A stretch of 64,000 nt of DNA from Corticium candelabrum (taxonomy: Eukaryota > Porifera > Homoscleromorpha > Homosclerophorida > Plakinidae). Each line of letters opens with the position of its first letter. The stretch's first letter is position 1. Positions 44,828 through 57,401 of the stretch are shown here, piece by piece. The notes below the pieces were generated by a model that searched no databases, was not told the DNA's origin, and saw only the letters and a program-made list of their open reading frames with translations. A program made the position numbers and the translations under genes. The stretch is taken from positions 9,020,436 to 9,084,435 of the forward strand of contig NC_085086.1 in assembly GCF_963422355.1 (NCBI RefSeq), in the 5' to 3' direction.

Positions 44828-47080
44828 AATAACAAAAGTCACAAACTCTAGAATGTGGAATACAATGCCTTGCCTGCTAGTCCTCTTGCGTTGCAAAATT
44901 AATGTAAGTTTGGCCTCTAGAGGTGCCAGGAAGGTTTGACCTTTGGCCAAAAAACTGTGTGTTTCCAACACAAACTGCACTACAACGTGTAAACAGCTGA
45001 CATTGACGCAAACACTTCCGCACGCATGACACTTCATCACTTGCAAATGCGGTTGCAAATCCCCCTCATCATCAGATTGAGTCTCATGCCAAGAGCTACA
45101 GTATACACTTTGAAATACCTATCATAACAAGATATCTCTACATGTGTGCGGCACTGCCTAGAAGTATACAAATTTGTATTAGGCAACTGAAGTGTTGACA
45201 GCTGAGCTTGAATATGACTGTGCAAACGTCCACTTCTGTGACAGCATCTAAATTGGATGGTCAAGAGGCTGTAGGATGAGCACAGAAATGAAGTAGAATG
45301 TTGAAAGTCCAAGGGCGTTTTCCTAATGCCCATCCTTTAGCTATATAGCTAAACTATATAAAAAATAAATCATTTTTTACAGTTTTGAAATTTTAAGAAA
45401 ATTAAAATGTAAAACAAAGAGCTAGAAAATGACCAACCCTAAACCTTACTAACACAAGTATAACAACATTTGAGAAAATGATGGGTATGTAGGGATGGGT
45501 ATGTACCTATTCATCATGTTCATCTTCTGATCACAACCCAGTACTGTGACATGACTGCTTCATTCTAGATTGAAACTTCTGCAAGCAAAGAAAAAGATTG
45601 TCATGTAAAAGATGAGCATGAATAAGTACATACCATCCCTATATACCCATCATTTTCTCAAAATGTTTTTATACTTGTTTCATTCATTTTTAGCTACGTA
45701 GAGATGAAGTGGTCTTTGCCACGCTCCAATCTGTGTTGGTACTGTGAGTACATTGTGTGTGCATGCTTGAATATGGAAATGACGCGTGCAGCTTGGGATT
45801 CCATACTTTGACTGATTCTTAAATAGAATAGCAGCTTGAACGTAATAACATTGAGTGCATCAATAAACAACTCCCACGCATCTTGCGCGAAAGACTACAA
45901 GATTACATGCAGGGAGACCGCTGAGCACCCCATTGAGCGTAGTCGTACATGGTCAACTGTGAGCACACTGTGGAAGTCAAAACCATAGTTTCCACCACCT
46001 AATTATAGATAATCTAAATTACATGAAGCTATGGTGTACACACGTGACCGGAACAACATGGCGTTGTGGAAACCCTACATAGGAGCAGTTGACTGATACT
46101 GGGTGGACTATGCACAGTTCTAGCTGTTGGATCAGTGCAATTCCTCGAACAAGAGCAAACCGTTTCATATGACTCTCGTCGCTGTAGCTGCTTCGAGTGA
46201 GGCGCTAGCCTGGCTGACAAAAGTGAAAAGATGAAAAAATAAATCGCATTTTTACTGTCAGCGCTAGTAGTCTGGCTATAACGTTTACAGTAAAGCGTTA
46301 GGTGGCTCTGAATTTTTTACTGCCTTTTGCCTGGCCGGCCATTTTAGATTCTTTGCATCTGATACAAAAAAGCACGTAAAGATACTGAACGAAATAGAGA
46401 TACTAGACACAACTGAATTCGATTTTAGAAAAAAAAATTCATGAGACGCGTGAGATTAGACACACGTGCGCACACGCACCGTCGCTTTGCGTCCAGTCCT
46501 ATATCATGCCCAGCGCGAGTCATGAAGTTCACAAACCATGCGTGCCAAGCACGAGCATGCTCTTCAATAAACACGTGCCCAACACCTAAGGCACGTGCTC
46601 ACTACTATGACAAACGCATGCCAAGATTGATAACGCAAAATCATTCTTCTGGCTAACAGCAGTGTTCAACACCTTGCAAAACTGATAAGATATTAATTAA
46701 TATTTGATCTCGAGAACTGCCACAAACTCTCCAATTCTATAGACGCAAATCAGGCAAAAACACTTGTATTAATTGAACAAGCACTGTGAGCACTTGATCC
46801 AACTATGTCAACAGTACATGCCTACTCTAGATAGATAGGCACATATTCTTCGCACAGTATGATCATGCATATGCATCCAATACCACACAGCTTGAACGCA
46901 GACATCTAACCGCTCATTACACGGGTTTCTCTTATCCACACACTAATATAATCCCTGCTGATCCAGCAGTTCATTCCAGTTCATCGGATGGATCCAACAA
47001 AAGCATCACAATATCTCTAACAAACCGTTCGACTTTCTAGCTCCAACATCTCGTAGAGAGTCCGCAACAAATAGCACAAG
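44828..47080. repeat. Type B distal flank, promoter block and 5' UTR exon for gene 6
   Basis: Matches 24478-26741 and 58381-60709. Contains the unoccupied foldback target site (AAGAGCTACAGTATAC near 45093-45108). The type B first exon ends at 47080 before GTAAGT. Confidence 0.65.
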
Positions 47081-47593
47081 GTAAGTGCACTGTAGCGTTC
47101 CATTGACAGACACTATTTGAAGTATCCAGTTGCACAGCATTGCGCCGTTGTTGTCACAGAGTAAGCATGATATCAGGGCCGTGTACAGGCTGAGCATGTA
47201 GAACCGCACAGAAAGGTGGGCAGAACGACACTAGATTTGTAAGTAAGATGGCAGCCAAGAGAAGCAAGAAACATGAACTTGCCCATACTATATTACAGAG
47301 AAGCATCCTACCTACACTGTATTTTATAAGAACCCGTGTTGACCAGCTGTCTCTGGAATAGAAGGTACAGAAACAACCTTCAGGTCGAGACGACTGAAAC
47401 ACAGTCACAGCATTCTGTGTACGTAATGTGAGTCATATGAATTGTCCTGACCTGCAGGTCCGGCTGAAGCAATAAGACAGTGTTAGCATACAAAAACGAA
47501 GCCTGTGTGACAACATACAGTCATTATCTTAATTTCCACGCAGGTAGTGCTTCCATGTGCACTGATCAGACACATTCATTGCTCACAACACTA

Positions 47594-47657
47594 TATGTCA
47601 CTGATGGAAAGTCCAGGACTAGACAGTTCCAGTCCTGGACTTTCCATCAGTGACATA
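47594..47657. repeat. Perfect 27-bp inverted repeat with 10-bp spacer, just before gene 6 exon 1
   Basis: The left arm 47594-47620 (TATGTCACTGATGGAAAGTC...) is the exact complement of 47631-47657 (...GACTTTCCATCAGTGACATA). In genes 5, 7 and 8 only the right arm exists, and the left arm's place is taken by TTTAAGCTTGCTGC. It lies 28 bp upstream of the splice acceptor. Confidence 0.9.
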
Positions 47658-47723
47658 CAGACTTCCTTGCCTTGTCTGTTCACAGGTCTATCAAAGGAAT
47701 CGAATTGACGCAAATACATCACA

Positions 47724-49203
47724 ATGAAATTCACACTTTTCTTCATCTCAGCTTTGGCTTTCTTCTGCCTCTCATCATCAGAATCCCCTCCTCAGAAAAA
47801 ATCCCAAGACCCAGACTCTGACACTATTACTGAACCTGTTCTAATGGTAACTTTTTTAAAAATTTGTTTGATCAAGAGTAGTGCAATAATGGTTACTATT
47901 CCAGGACCCAGAATATATCACTACGGAACCTGCATCAAAGGTAGCTTTTTAAAAAATTTGTTTGATCAAGAATAGTGCAATAATGGTTACTAGCCCTGGG
48001 GTGGTAGAAGTTGCGCTAGCACCTAGATAGTAGCTATATACATAATTAACTTTCGCCAGTCGCCCATTATTTAGCACATGGAGTAGCCCCAATCTCACAA
48101 TCTCACTGTGGGGTGGGTCCATAGACGTGTTACTATAGAGATAAAATCTGAATCTATGTACAAAAGATAGAATCTTAGACAAATGCAACAACTTCTCATG
48201 GGTTTGTAAAAAAAGATAAACATTTTGTCTCAAACAGAGGATGAGAAAGGCGTATTTGATGATGACAGCAAGAACTGTATTATGTAAATTGTAAGTTTCT
48301 CTGAACACTGATCTTTACTTTACTGTTGAACATGGCTGCAAGGAGCATTACAACATTCTGAAATTCTAAAAATAAGTCCTAAATGTGTTTCGTGAATATC
48401 GAAACTGGCAAAACTCAGTCTGAGATTATAGATAGTTGACATCACAATCCAATCTAACCTCTGTCTCTATAGCCAACAGAATATTGCAAATGTGTTGGAG
48501 AGAAAGGAGAAATGGGAGAACCTGGAATAGATGGGCAAAATGGTACCCACGGAAGTGATGGAAGTCCTGGTGCACCAGGTACTGCAGGTCCCACAGATTT
48601 GCGAGGTCCACCAGGTGCAATGGGTGGACAAGGCGTGAAAGGAGAAAAAGGTGAGCCAGGAATGCAACCAAGAATGCCCCCACCACCACGACATCCACGG
48701 CACGTAAACTGGAAGCAATGTACTACGACTGAAGGTTCAGACGAACAAAATGGAGTATTACTCGTAAGAAATCAAAGTAGTCAGTATGCAATTGATAATA
48801 TCACTTTAATGTAATGTATTAGAGCTGTCCATTCAATAAACATCGTAGTGAATCTGCACTACATGTGGAGTTCGGAGGAACTCTACGAACGATGCTCAAT
48901 ACCTTGGTTCATAATGTTGTTTGTGCTCGATGGTACTTTACATTTGATGGAGAAGAATGCCAACCGCCAATTGATGGGGTTGTGTTTGAGGGACAAAGAG
49001 GCAATTCACATTATCCACACCAAATCGGTGGTTTTTGTCAAAAGACGATGGCAGACCAAGACATCACAAAAGGTATGGTTAACATCGAATTTCGCATTGG
49101 GAACTGCCATCATTATAGCCGACGAGAAAAAGGCATCACTTATCTTGGCTTAGATTCTGTTTCACGAGTAATAATCACAGAAATGCCACCACCTCAAAAG
49201 TAA
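47724..49203 (+). CDS. CTHRC1-like: Gene 6: CTHRC1-like secreted protein (exons 47724-47846, 47905-47940, 48473-48763, 48823-49203)
   Basis: The model gives 276 residues, all junctions phase 0. Exon 1 encodes MKFTLFFISALAFFCLSSSE and an acidic tail ending ATG|GTAACT. A 36-nt mini-exon (DPEYITTEPASK) lies between CTATTCCAG and GTAGCT. The linker exon of genes 5 and 7 is missing; its place is deleted and the cassette joins the gene 4-type intron near 48147. The collagen exon has PTEYCKCVGEKG and 18 Gly-X-Y triplets broken by DLR (GPTDLRGPP), then NWKQC. After the 59-nt intron come [36 protein letters not shown] and IGNC to the stop at 49201-49203. The mini-exon could be used or skipped without changing frame. 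Body and 3' flank match gene 4; the 5' end matches gene 8. Confidence 0.8.
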
Positions 49204-49944
49204 AGTTGGGTTGTGAACTCATGTGTGACTGATGACTTTTGTGCTAGTTAGCTACACACAGCAAAGCATAGTTTCTACGTATCTAGCAGTCTGCCATTCT
49301 GTTGGTGTTCATTATTTCACTAAGCAGTTAGATTATGCGTCTTGCTGATGACTGGCATAAGCAAACGCTGTTGCAAATTGAAATGCAGTCAAAACTCATA
49401 CTTGTCTCTCAATGTTGCTGCTTGGTGGGCAATAATATTTTGTCCATTCAGTTGCATCCTAATCAAGTGTGTTGTATATTCTACATCTCTTTCAATATCT
49501 AAATACGTCATCTTGATTGTTTCAGTTTCCAATCACGTGACATAATAGATGAATATGCTTGTTTAAAACTTTAATTTTCAAACATGTCTGCAAGTGAATA
49601 TAGCGCCATAATCAACGGCAGCTGTCAAATAAATATTAATATTTCCAATATCAGTTACATAAAATAACTAAATAATTTACCAACTATAATTTCAGGTATT
49701 CATAAAGTCACATCCATTTTCAAGCTCAATTAAGGCTATTGCAGATAAGCAGCTGAGCATTATCGTTTTGTCACAAAACCCGGAATATATGAACTTCAAG
49801 ACTTGACGGTTTGACTTTGAGGACAGAATTCAAAACACCTAGCCTTGGAATCACATCAGAGTACCGTTCTGTAACATCCCCCACTTGTTTTGACTGTCCT
49901 TTCCACATGTGCTCAGCACATGAGGCAGCTATTAGGCACACAAT
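49204..49944. repeat. 3' flank block of gene 6
   Basis: Nearly identical to 35680-36420 after gene 4, including CAAATAAATATTAATATTTCC. No gene seen. Confidence 0.75.
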
Positions 49945-50170
49945 GGGGCGCGTTCGATTGGGCTCTACCAGTCTCTTCCAGAAGAGTCTGGAAGACACGC
50001 CCCTCTTCCAACCTCTACCAGCGTAGGAGCTGGTAGAGGTTGGAGGACGGATGTGTTCTTCCAACGAGCAGCAGAGTCAGTAGAGTTGGTTATATATAGC
50101 GGCAGAAGTGTAGAGTTGGAAGAGGGGAGTGCACACAGAGCCTTTGGAAGAGCCCAATTGAACGCACCCT
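49945..50170. repeat. MITE-like element, copy after gene 6
   Basis: Ends GGGGCGCGTTCGATTGGGCT and AGCCCAATTGAACGCACCCT; slightly shorter on the right because the GAGGCTGGA repeat is lost. Confidence 0.7.
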
Positions 50171-50440
50171 AGTAACAAAAGTCACAACCTCTAGCATGTG
50201 CAATACAATGCCAGCTTGTTAGTCCTCTTGCGTTGCAAAATTAATGTAAGTTTGGCATCTAGCGCTGCCAGGAAGGTTTGACCTTTGGCCAAAAAACTGT
50301 GTGCTTGGAACACAAACTGCACTACAACGTGTAACAGCTGACATTGACGCAAAAACTTCCGCAAGAATAATACTTCATCACTTGCAGATGCGCTTGCAAA
50401 TTCCCCTCATCATCAGATTGAGTCTCATGCCAAGAGCTAC

Positions 50441-52675
50441 GGTCAGTGGATGGTCCGGCCATTCAATTTTCTACATTTCAATTTTCATGTTTTCATTTTT
50501 CAACTTTCAATTTATAGTTAATTTTTTACAAAATTATAATATTTAATTTTTGCTTGCATTCTTATTAAAAAAATTTGTTTATTAAATTTTAACTTTCAAT
50601 TTTTTATTTTCTATTTTCCTTATTTTTTGTAAAATGGTTTTTCATCTTTTGATGTTTGATTCTCGTGATCTTTAGATTTATCTTTTAAAGTTTGATTTTT
50701 AGGCACGCATGTGCTCAAAACTAGAAACTTGAACGCGCAGTTCGCTTTTCTATTTCTAACATGAATAGAAAATAGAAAATTGAAATGACCAAGACACTAG
50801 ACACAGCAGGAGTCTCAGCGGGGGTTTCAGCGGGGCTTCCATTCATACGCGTGTCTTAGGAGATCACATTTCCAACACACAAGCAGGTGTTGGTTCTACT
50901 TTACTTTCCGTCACGTGCCAAACCACGTTGGCAGCTCTTGACAACTCCACTCTGACACACAACGCTGTACCAGTGAATACTGCGGTCCCTAGCTATGTAG
51001 GTACGTGCATTGCACACAACACGCTACCTTTACCGTAGATGAACCGATTGGAAGGAAAATGCTACGAATATATATTACATGTGTATTTAGCTAATTACCT
51101 AGGCTTCGCACTAGTGGATCACCGAGTTGGCAACTGTGGTGACGAAGTCTACAGACTCGTTCCTTGTCTAAGAAAAATCGAGGCACAATTGAAACATCGA
51201 ACCCGTCAACCTACTACAAGCAGTAGAGTACGCGCTTTAACGAGCACACTACACGGTCACACTACACGGTACCGTACAAGAATGGGCGTGGTACTCTATA
51301 GCAGGTCACATTTCTTCATTTGCATGACGTCGCACAACTCACCAAGCAAACAGACATGCACGTACAACTCACCAAGCAAACAGACATGCACGTCCATCGT
51401 TCCAAAACGCCTTCTGAACTCTATTTAAAGTCCACTCAACTGAACTCTATTTGCTCAACTCAACTCAATTAATTACCTCTACTAACGTAGAACAGTGTGC
51501 GGCTACAACTGAAAGAACATGGTCATACATGTAGCTAGTAAGCTACAGCTAGCCGCAGCTAGTTACTAAGTAGACTACAATGCCAATTCTGAGTATAGCT
51601 ACTGTACTAGAGTCAATAGTGTTAGACAATGATTGTAGAGTTCTACCGTGTCACTCGGTGATGTCTGGGCTGTCATTGTCGACGCGTACGTTCATATCTG
51701 CAGTCAAGATGCGTGACGAGTAGGCTCCAGCACCTTGAGTTGTGGCAGATGAAAACACAATTGGTAGTTCCGTGTCCGACGAAATGAAGAAATGTGACCT
51801 GCTACAGGGTACCACGCCCACCCTTGTACGCTACCGTGTAGGCCTAGTAGTGTGCCCGTAAAAGCGCGTAGTCTACTGCTCGTAGTATAGGTTGACGGTT
51901 TCAATGTTTTAGATGTGTCTCGATTTTCCTAGACAACAAGCGAGTCTGTATACTTCTTCACCACAGTTGTCAACTCGGCGATCTGTTAGGGCGGAGCATA
52001 TCTAGGCACAGTACATATCTAGTAGAGCTAGATATTCGTAGCATTTCCCTCCAACCGGTTCATCTACGGTAAAGGTAGCGTGTTGCGTACAATGCACGTA
52101 CCTATACAGCTAGGGACCAATGTATTCACTGGCACAACGTTGTGTGTCAGAGCGGAGTTGTCAAGAGCTGCCAACGTGGTTTGGCACGTGACGGAAAGCA
52201 AAGTAAAAAACACTTGCTTGTGTGTTAGAAATGTGATCTCCTGAGACACGCGTACGAATGGAAGCCCCGCAGAGACTCCCCCCCGCTGTGTCTACTGTCC
52301 TCGGTCATTTCAATTTTCTATTTTCTATTTCTATTCATGTTAGAAATAGAAAAGCGAACTGCGCGTTCAAGTTTCTCGTTTTGAGCACATAGGTGCCTAA
52401 ATCCAACTCTACAAGATAAATCTAAAGATCACAAGAATCAAACATCAAAAGATGAAAAACCATTTTACAAAATAATAATACGGAAAAAAGAAAATTAAAA
52501 ATTAAAAGTTAAAATTTAATAAACACAAAATTTATAAATAAGAATGTAAATACAAAATACAAAATTAAAAATAAAAATTAAAAATTTCAAAAATTAAATA
52601 AAAATTGAAAATTGAAAAACCAAAACATAAAAATTTGAAATGTAGAAAATTAAATGGCTGGACCATCCACTGACC
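50441..52675. mobile_element. Foldback DNA transposon, 2235 bp, target duplication AGCTAC (copy b)
   Basis: Almost identical to 36927-39152 and flanked by the same AGCTAC (50435-50440, 52676-52681). Same insertion site plus near identity means it was copied with the surrounding duplication rather than inserted twice. The 129-codon frame at 51039-51428 is shared with copy a, but it lies in the arm and matches no protein I know. Confidence 0.85.
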
Positions 52676-52681
52676 AGCTAC

Positions 52682-54722
52682 AGTATACACTTTGATATAC
52701 CTATCATAACAAGATATCTCTACATATGTGCGGCACTGCCTAGAAGTATACAAATTTGTATTAGGTAACTGAAGTGTTGACAGCTGAGCTTGAATATGAT
52801 AGTGCAAACGTCCACTTCTGTGACAACATCTAAATTGCATGGTCAAGAGGCTGTAGGCTGAGCACAAAAATGAAGTAGACTGTTGAAAGTCAACATTAAA
52901 GGCGTTTTCCTAATCCCCATCCTTTAGCTATATAGCTAAACTATATAAAAATAATAATTTTTAAAGTTCTGACATTTTAAGAAAATTAAAATGTGAAACA
53001 AAGAGATAGAAAATAACCAACCTTTAACCTTACTAACACAAGTATAACAACATTTGAGGAAATGATGGGTATGTAGGAATGGGTATGTAGGGATTGGTAT
53101 GTACCTATTCATGCTCATCCTATATATCACAATCCAGTACTGTGACATGACTGTTGCGTTTTAGATTGAAACTTCTGCAAGCAAAGAAAAGATTGTCATG
53201 CAAAAGATGAGCATGAATAAGTACATACCCATTCCCATATACCCATCAATTTCTCAAAATGTTTTTGTACTTGTTTCATTCATTTTTAGCTACGTAGAGA
53301 TGAAGTGGTCTTTGCCACGCTCCAATCTGTGTTGCGACTGTGAGTATATTGTGTGTGCATGCTTGAATATGGAAATGACGCGTGCAGCTTGGGATTCCAT
53401 ACTTTGACTGATTTTTAAATAGAATAGCAGCTGACAGATGAACGTAATATCATTGATTGCATCAATAAACAACTCCCACGCATCTTGCACCAAAGCCTAC
53501 AAGATTAAATGCACGGAGACAGCTGAGCACCTCATTAAGCGTAGTCATACATGGTCAACTGTAAGCACACTGTGGAGGTCAAAACCATAGTCTCCAGCAC
53601 CTAATAATAGGTAATCTACATTACATGGAGCTATGGTGTACACATGTGACCGGAAGGACATGGCGTTGTGGAAACTCTACGTAGGAGCAGTTGAATGATA
53701 CTGGGTGGACTATTCACAGTTCTAGTTGTTGGATCAGTGCAATTCCTCGGACAAGAGCGAACCGTTTCGTATGACTCTCGTCGCTGTAGCTGCTTCGAGT
53801 GAGGCGCTAGCCTGGCTGGCAACAGTGAAAAGATGAAAAAATAAACCTCGTATTTTTACTGTCAGCGCTAGTAGTCTGGCTATAACGTTTACAGTAAAGC
53901 GTTAGGTGGCTCTGAATTTTTTACTGCCTTATGCCTGGCCGGCCATTTTAGATTCTTTGCATATGATACAAAAGCACGTAAAAATACTGAACGAAATAGA
54001 TATTAAACACAACTGAATTTGATTTTAGAAAGAAACTTCGTGAGACGCGTGAAACAGACACACGTGCACACACGCACCGTCGCTTTGCGTCCAGTCCTAC
54101 ATCATGCCCAGCGTCAGTCATGAAGTTCACAAACCATGCGTGCCAAGCACCAGCATGCTCTTCAATAAACACGTGCCCAACACCTAGGGCACGTGCTCAG
54201 TACCATGACGGACGCACGCCAAGGTTGATACCGCAAAATCATTCTTCTGGCTAAAAACAGCAGTGTTCAACACCTTTGCAAAACTGATCTTTGCAAAACT
54301 GATCTTTGCAAAACTGATCTTTGCAAAACTGATATAAAAAAATTAATATTTGATATCGAGAACTACCACAAACTCTCCAATTCTATAGACGAAAATCAGG
54401 CAAAAACACTTGTATTAATTGAACAAGCACTGTGAGCACTTGATCCAACTATGTCAACAGTACATGCCTTCGCTAGATAGGCACACACTCTTCGCACAGT
54501 ATGATCATGCATATGCATCCAATACCAAACAGCTTGAAGGCATACATCTAACCGCTCACTACAGAGGTTTCTCTTATCCATACACTAATATAATCCCTGC
54601 TGATCGAGCAGTTCATTCCAGTTCACCGGGTGGATCCAACAAAAGCATCACAATATCTCTAACGCACCGTTTGACTTTCTAGATCCAACATCTCGTAGAG
54701 AGTCCGCAACAAATAGCACAAG
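52682..54722. repeat. Type B distal flank, promoter block and 5' UTR exon for locus 7
   Basis: Nearly identical to 39159-41173. CTTTGCAAAACTGAT occurs four times at 54277-54332. The first exon ends at 54722 before GTAAGT. Confidence 0.65.
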
Positions 54723-55349
54723 GTAAGTGCACTGTAGCGTTCCATTGACAGACACTACTTGAAGTATCCAGTTGCACAGCATTGCGTCGTTGTTGTCACA
54801 GAGTAAGCATGATATCAGGCGGTGTACAGGCTGAGCATGTAGAACCGCACAGAAAGGTGGGCAGAACGACACTAGGTTTGTAAGTAAGATGGCAGCCAAA
54901 AGAAGCAAGAAACATGAACTTGCCCATACTATATTACAGAGAAGCATCCTACCTACACTGTATTTTATAAGAACCTGTGTTGACCAGCTGTCTCTGGAAT
55001 AGAAGGTACAGAAACAACCTTCAGGTCAAGACGACTGAAACACAGTCACAGCATTCTGTGTACGTACTGTGAGGCATATGAATTGTCCTGACTTGCAGGT
55101 CCGGCTGAAGCAATAAGACAGTGTTAGCATACAGAAACGAAACATGTGTGACAACATACAGTCATTATCTTAATTTCTATGCAGGTAGTGCTTCCATGTG
55201 CACTGATCAGACACATTCATTGCTCACAACATTTAAGCTTGCTGCAGACAGTTCCAGTCCTGGACTTTCCATCAGTGACATATAGACTTCATTGCCTTGT
55301 CTGTTCACAGGTCGATCAAAAGAATCAAATCGACGCAAAATGTGTCACA

Positions 55350-57401
55350 ATGAAATTCACACTCTTCTTCATCTCAGCTTTGGCTTTCCTCTGCCTCTCA
55401 TCATCACAATTCCTTCTTTGGGAAAAATCCCAGGACCTAGACTCTGACACTACTACAGAACCTGCACCAAAGGTAACTTTAAAAAAATTTGATCAAGAAT
55501 AGTGCAATAATGGTTACTAGCCCTTACCCGCCCTATGGGCGGTAGAAGTTGCACTAGCACCTAGATAGCAGCTATATACATAAGGGAAGGAAACGTAAAT
55601 TAACTTTCGCCAGTCGCCTATTATTTAGCGCGTGGGTAGCCCCAATCTCACAATCTCACTGTAGAGGGGTCCATGGACATGTCACTAGAGACAAATTCTG
55701 CACACACATGTACGCGTACACACGCACGCGCGCGTGCGCGCATCAACAACCTTCTCTCAGAATGACAAAGACTACCCTGCACCTAAAATGGACTTTACAG
55801 AAACGGATGAGAATATGAGGACACCGACACCTAGCATGAAGTATATACATGATAGGGATGAGGCTATCACAACACCGGCGAATGTCACTGCCACTGATGA
55901 AACTTTTGGTATCACTGACGCAACCAGAACTATGACGAAGGTAAGTTTTATTGTAAAGAGAATGTCTAATTCGCTGTTGGCAACATACTGCAATCAGTGT
56001 ACTTGACTCGTTTTCACAAAACCCATATTTGAATGCTGTATCTCAAGCAATATTTCCAAAGCAGATATACTTATGTTGATAGTATGGTTAAAATGATATC
56101 ACATCAAAAATTTTATCTAATAATTATTCAAAATATTAGTATTAAATGTGGTCAGCAGCTAGCTAACATATTGAACTTGGAGAGTGTTTACATTGCCACT
56201 AAGCTAATCTAAGCTAATCATAGGTGATTAGCGTAGGTTTAAGGCCAATGCGTTATGATTTGCAAGTTACCTGCAGCACTCCATAGTGTTTATATAGGCA
56301 AACAATATAAACATCATAGCCACGTGCAACACGCAATATTATCTATATTCTGAATCTATGTACAAAAGATAGAATCTTAGACAGATGTAACAACTTCTCC
56401 TGGGTTTGTAAAAAAGATACAAACATTTTGTCTCAAAGGAGGATCAGGGAAGCACATTTGATGATGACAGAAACAACTGTACTATGTAAACTGTAAGGAT
56501 CTCTGAACACTGATTTATACAGCACTGTTGTACATGGCTGTGAGGAGCATTACAACATTCTGAAATTTTATAAATGAGTCCTAAATGTGTTTCTTGAATA
56601 TCGAACTGGCGAAACTCAGCCTGAGATTATAAATAGTTGACATCACAATCCAATCTAACCTCTGTCTCTATAGCCAACAGAATATTGCAAATGTGTTGGA
56701 GAGAAAGGAGAAATGGGAGAACCTGGAATAGATGGGCAAAATGGTACCCACGGATTACCTGGTCCCACAGGTTCAGCAGGTCCCGCAGGTCTGACAGGTC
56801 CATCAGGTGCAACGGGTGAACAAGGCGTGAAAGGAGAAAAAGGTGAGCCAGGAATGCAACCAAGAATGCCCCCACCACCACGACATCCACGGCACGTAAA
56901 CTGGAAGCAATGTACTACGACTGAAGGTTCAGACGAACAAAATGGAGTATTACTCGTAAGAAATCAAAGTAGTCAGTATGCAATTGATAATATCACTTTA
57001 ATGTAATGTATTAGAGCTGTCCATTCAATAAACATCGTAATGAATCTGCACTACATGTGGAGTTCGGAGGAACTCTACGAACGATGCTCCTTCCTTTGGC
57101 TACAAATCCACCTTTGGTTTAGGCTCGATGGTACTTTACATTTGATGGAGAAGAATGCCAACCGCCAATTGATGGGGTTGTGTTTGAGAGCCAAAGAGGC
57201 AATTCACATTATCCACACCAAATCGGTGGTTTTTGTCAGAAGACTATGGCTGAAATAGACATCACAAAAGGCATGGTTAATATCGAGTTTCGCATTGGGA
57301 AGTGTCATCATGTTAGCTGACAAGAACAAGGCATCACTTATCTTGGCATGGATTCTGTTTCACGAGTAATAATCACAGAAATGCCACCACCTCAAAAGTA
57401 A
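55350..57401 (+). pseudogene. Pseudogene 7: CTHRC1-like with two nonsense codons (exons 55350-55472, 55761-55940, 56674-56955, 57015-57401)
   Basis: Exon structure and sizes are identical to gene 5: signal MKFTLFFISALAFLCLSSSQ; linker exon entered at CTTCTCTCAG; collagen exon with PTEYCKCVGEKG, 18 triplets and NWKQC; then the 59-nt intron and last exon of 387 nt. In the last exon TAG at 57120-57122 replaces the conserved Cys codon before ARWYFTF, and TGA at 57318-57320 replaces an Arg codon. The preceding region reads MLLPLATNPPLV, unlike gene 5. An extra out-of-frame ATG at 55340, ten bases before the start codon, is unique to this copy. If expressed, it would give a collagen stalk without most of the C-terminal domain. 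Recent loss of function is likely. Confidence 0.8.
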
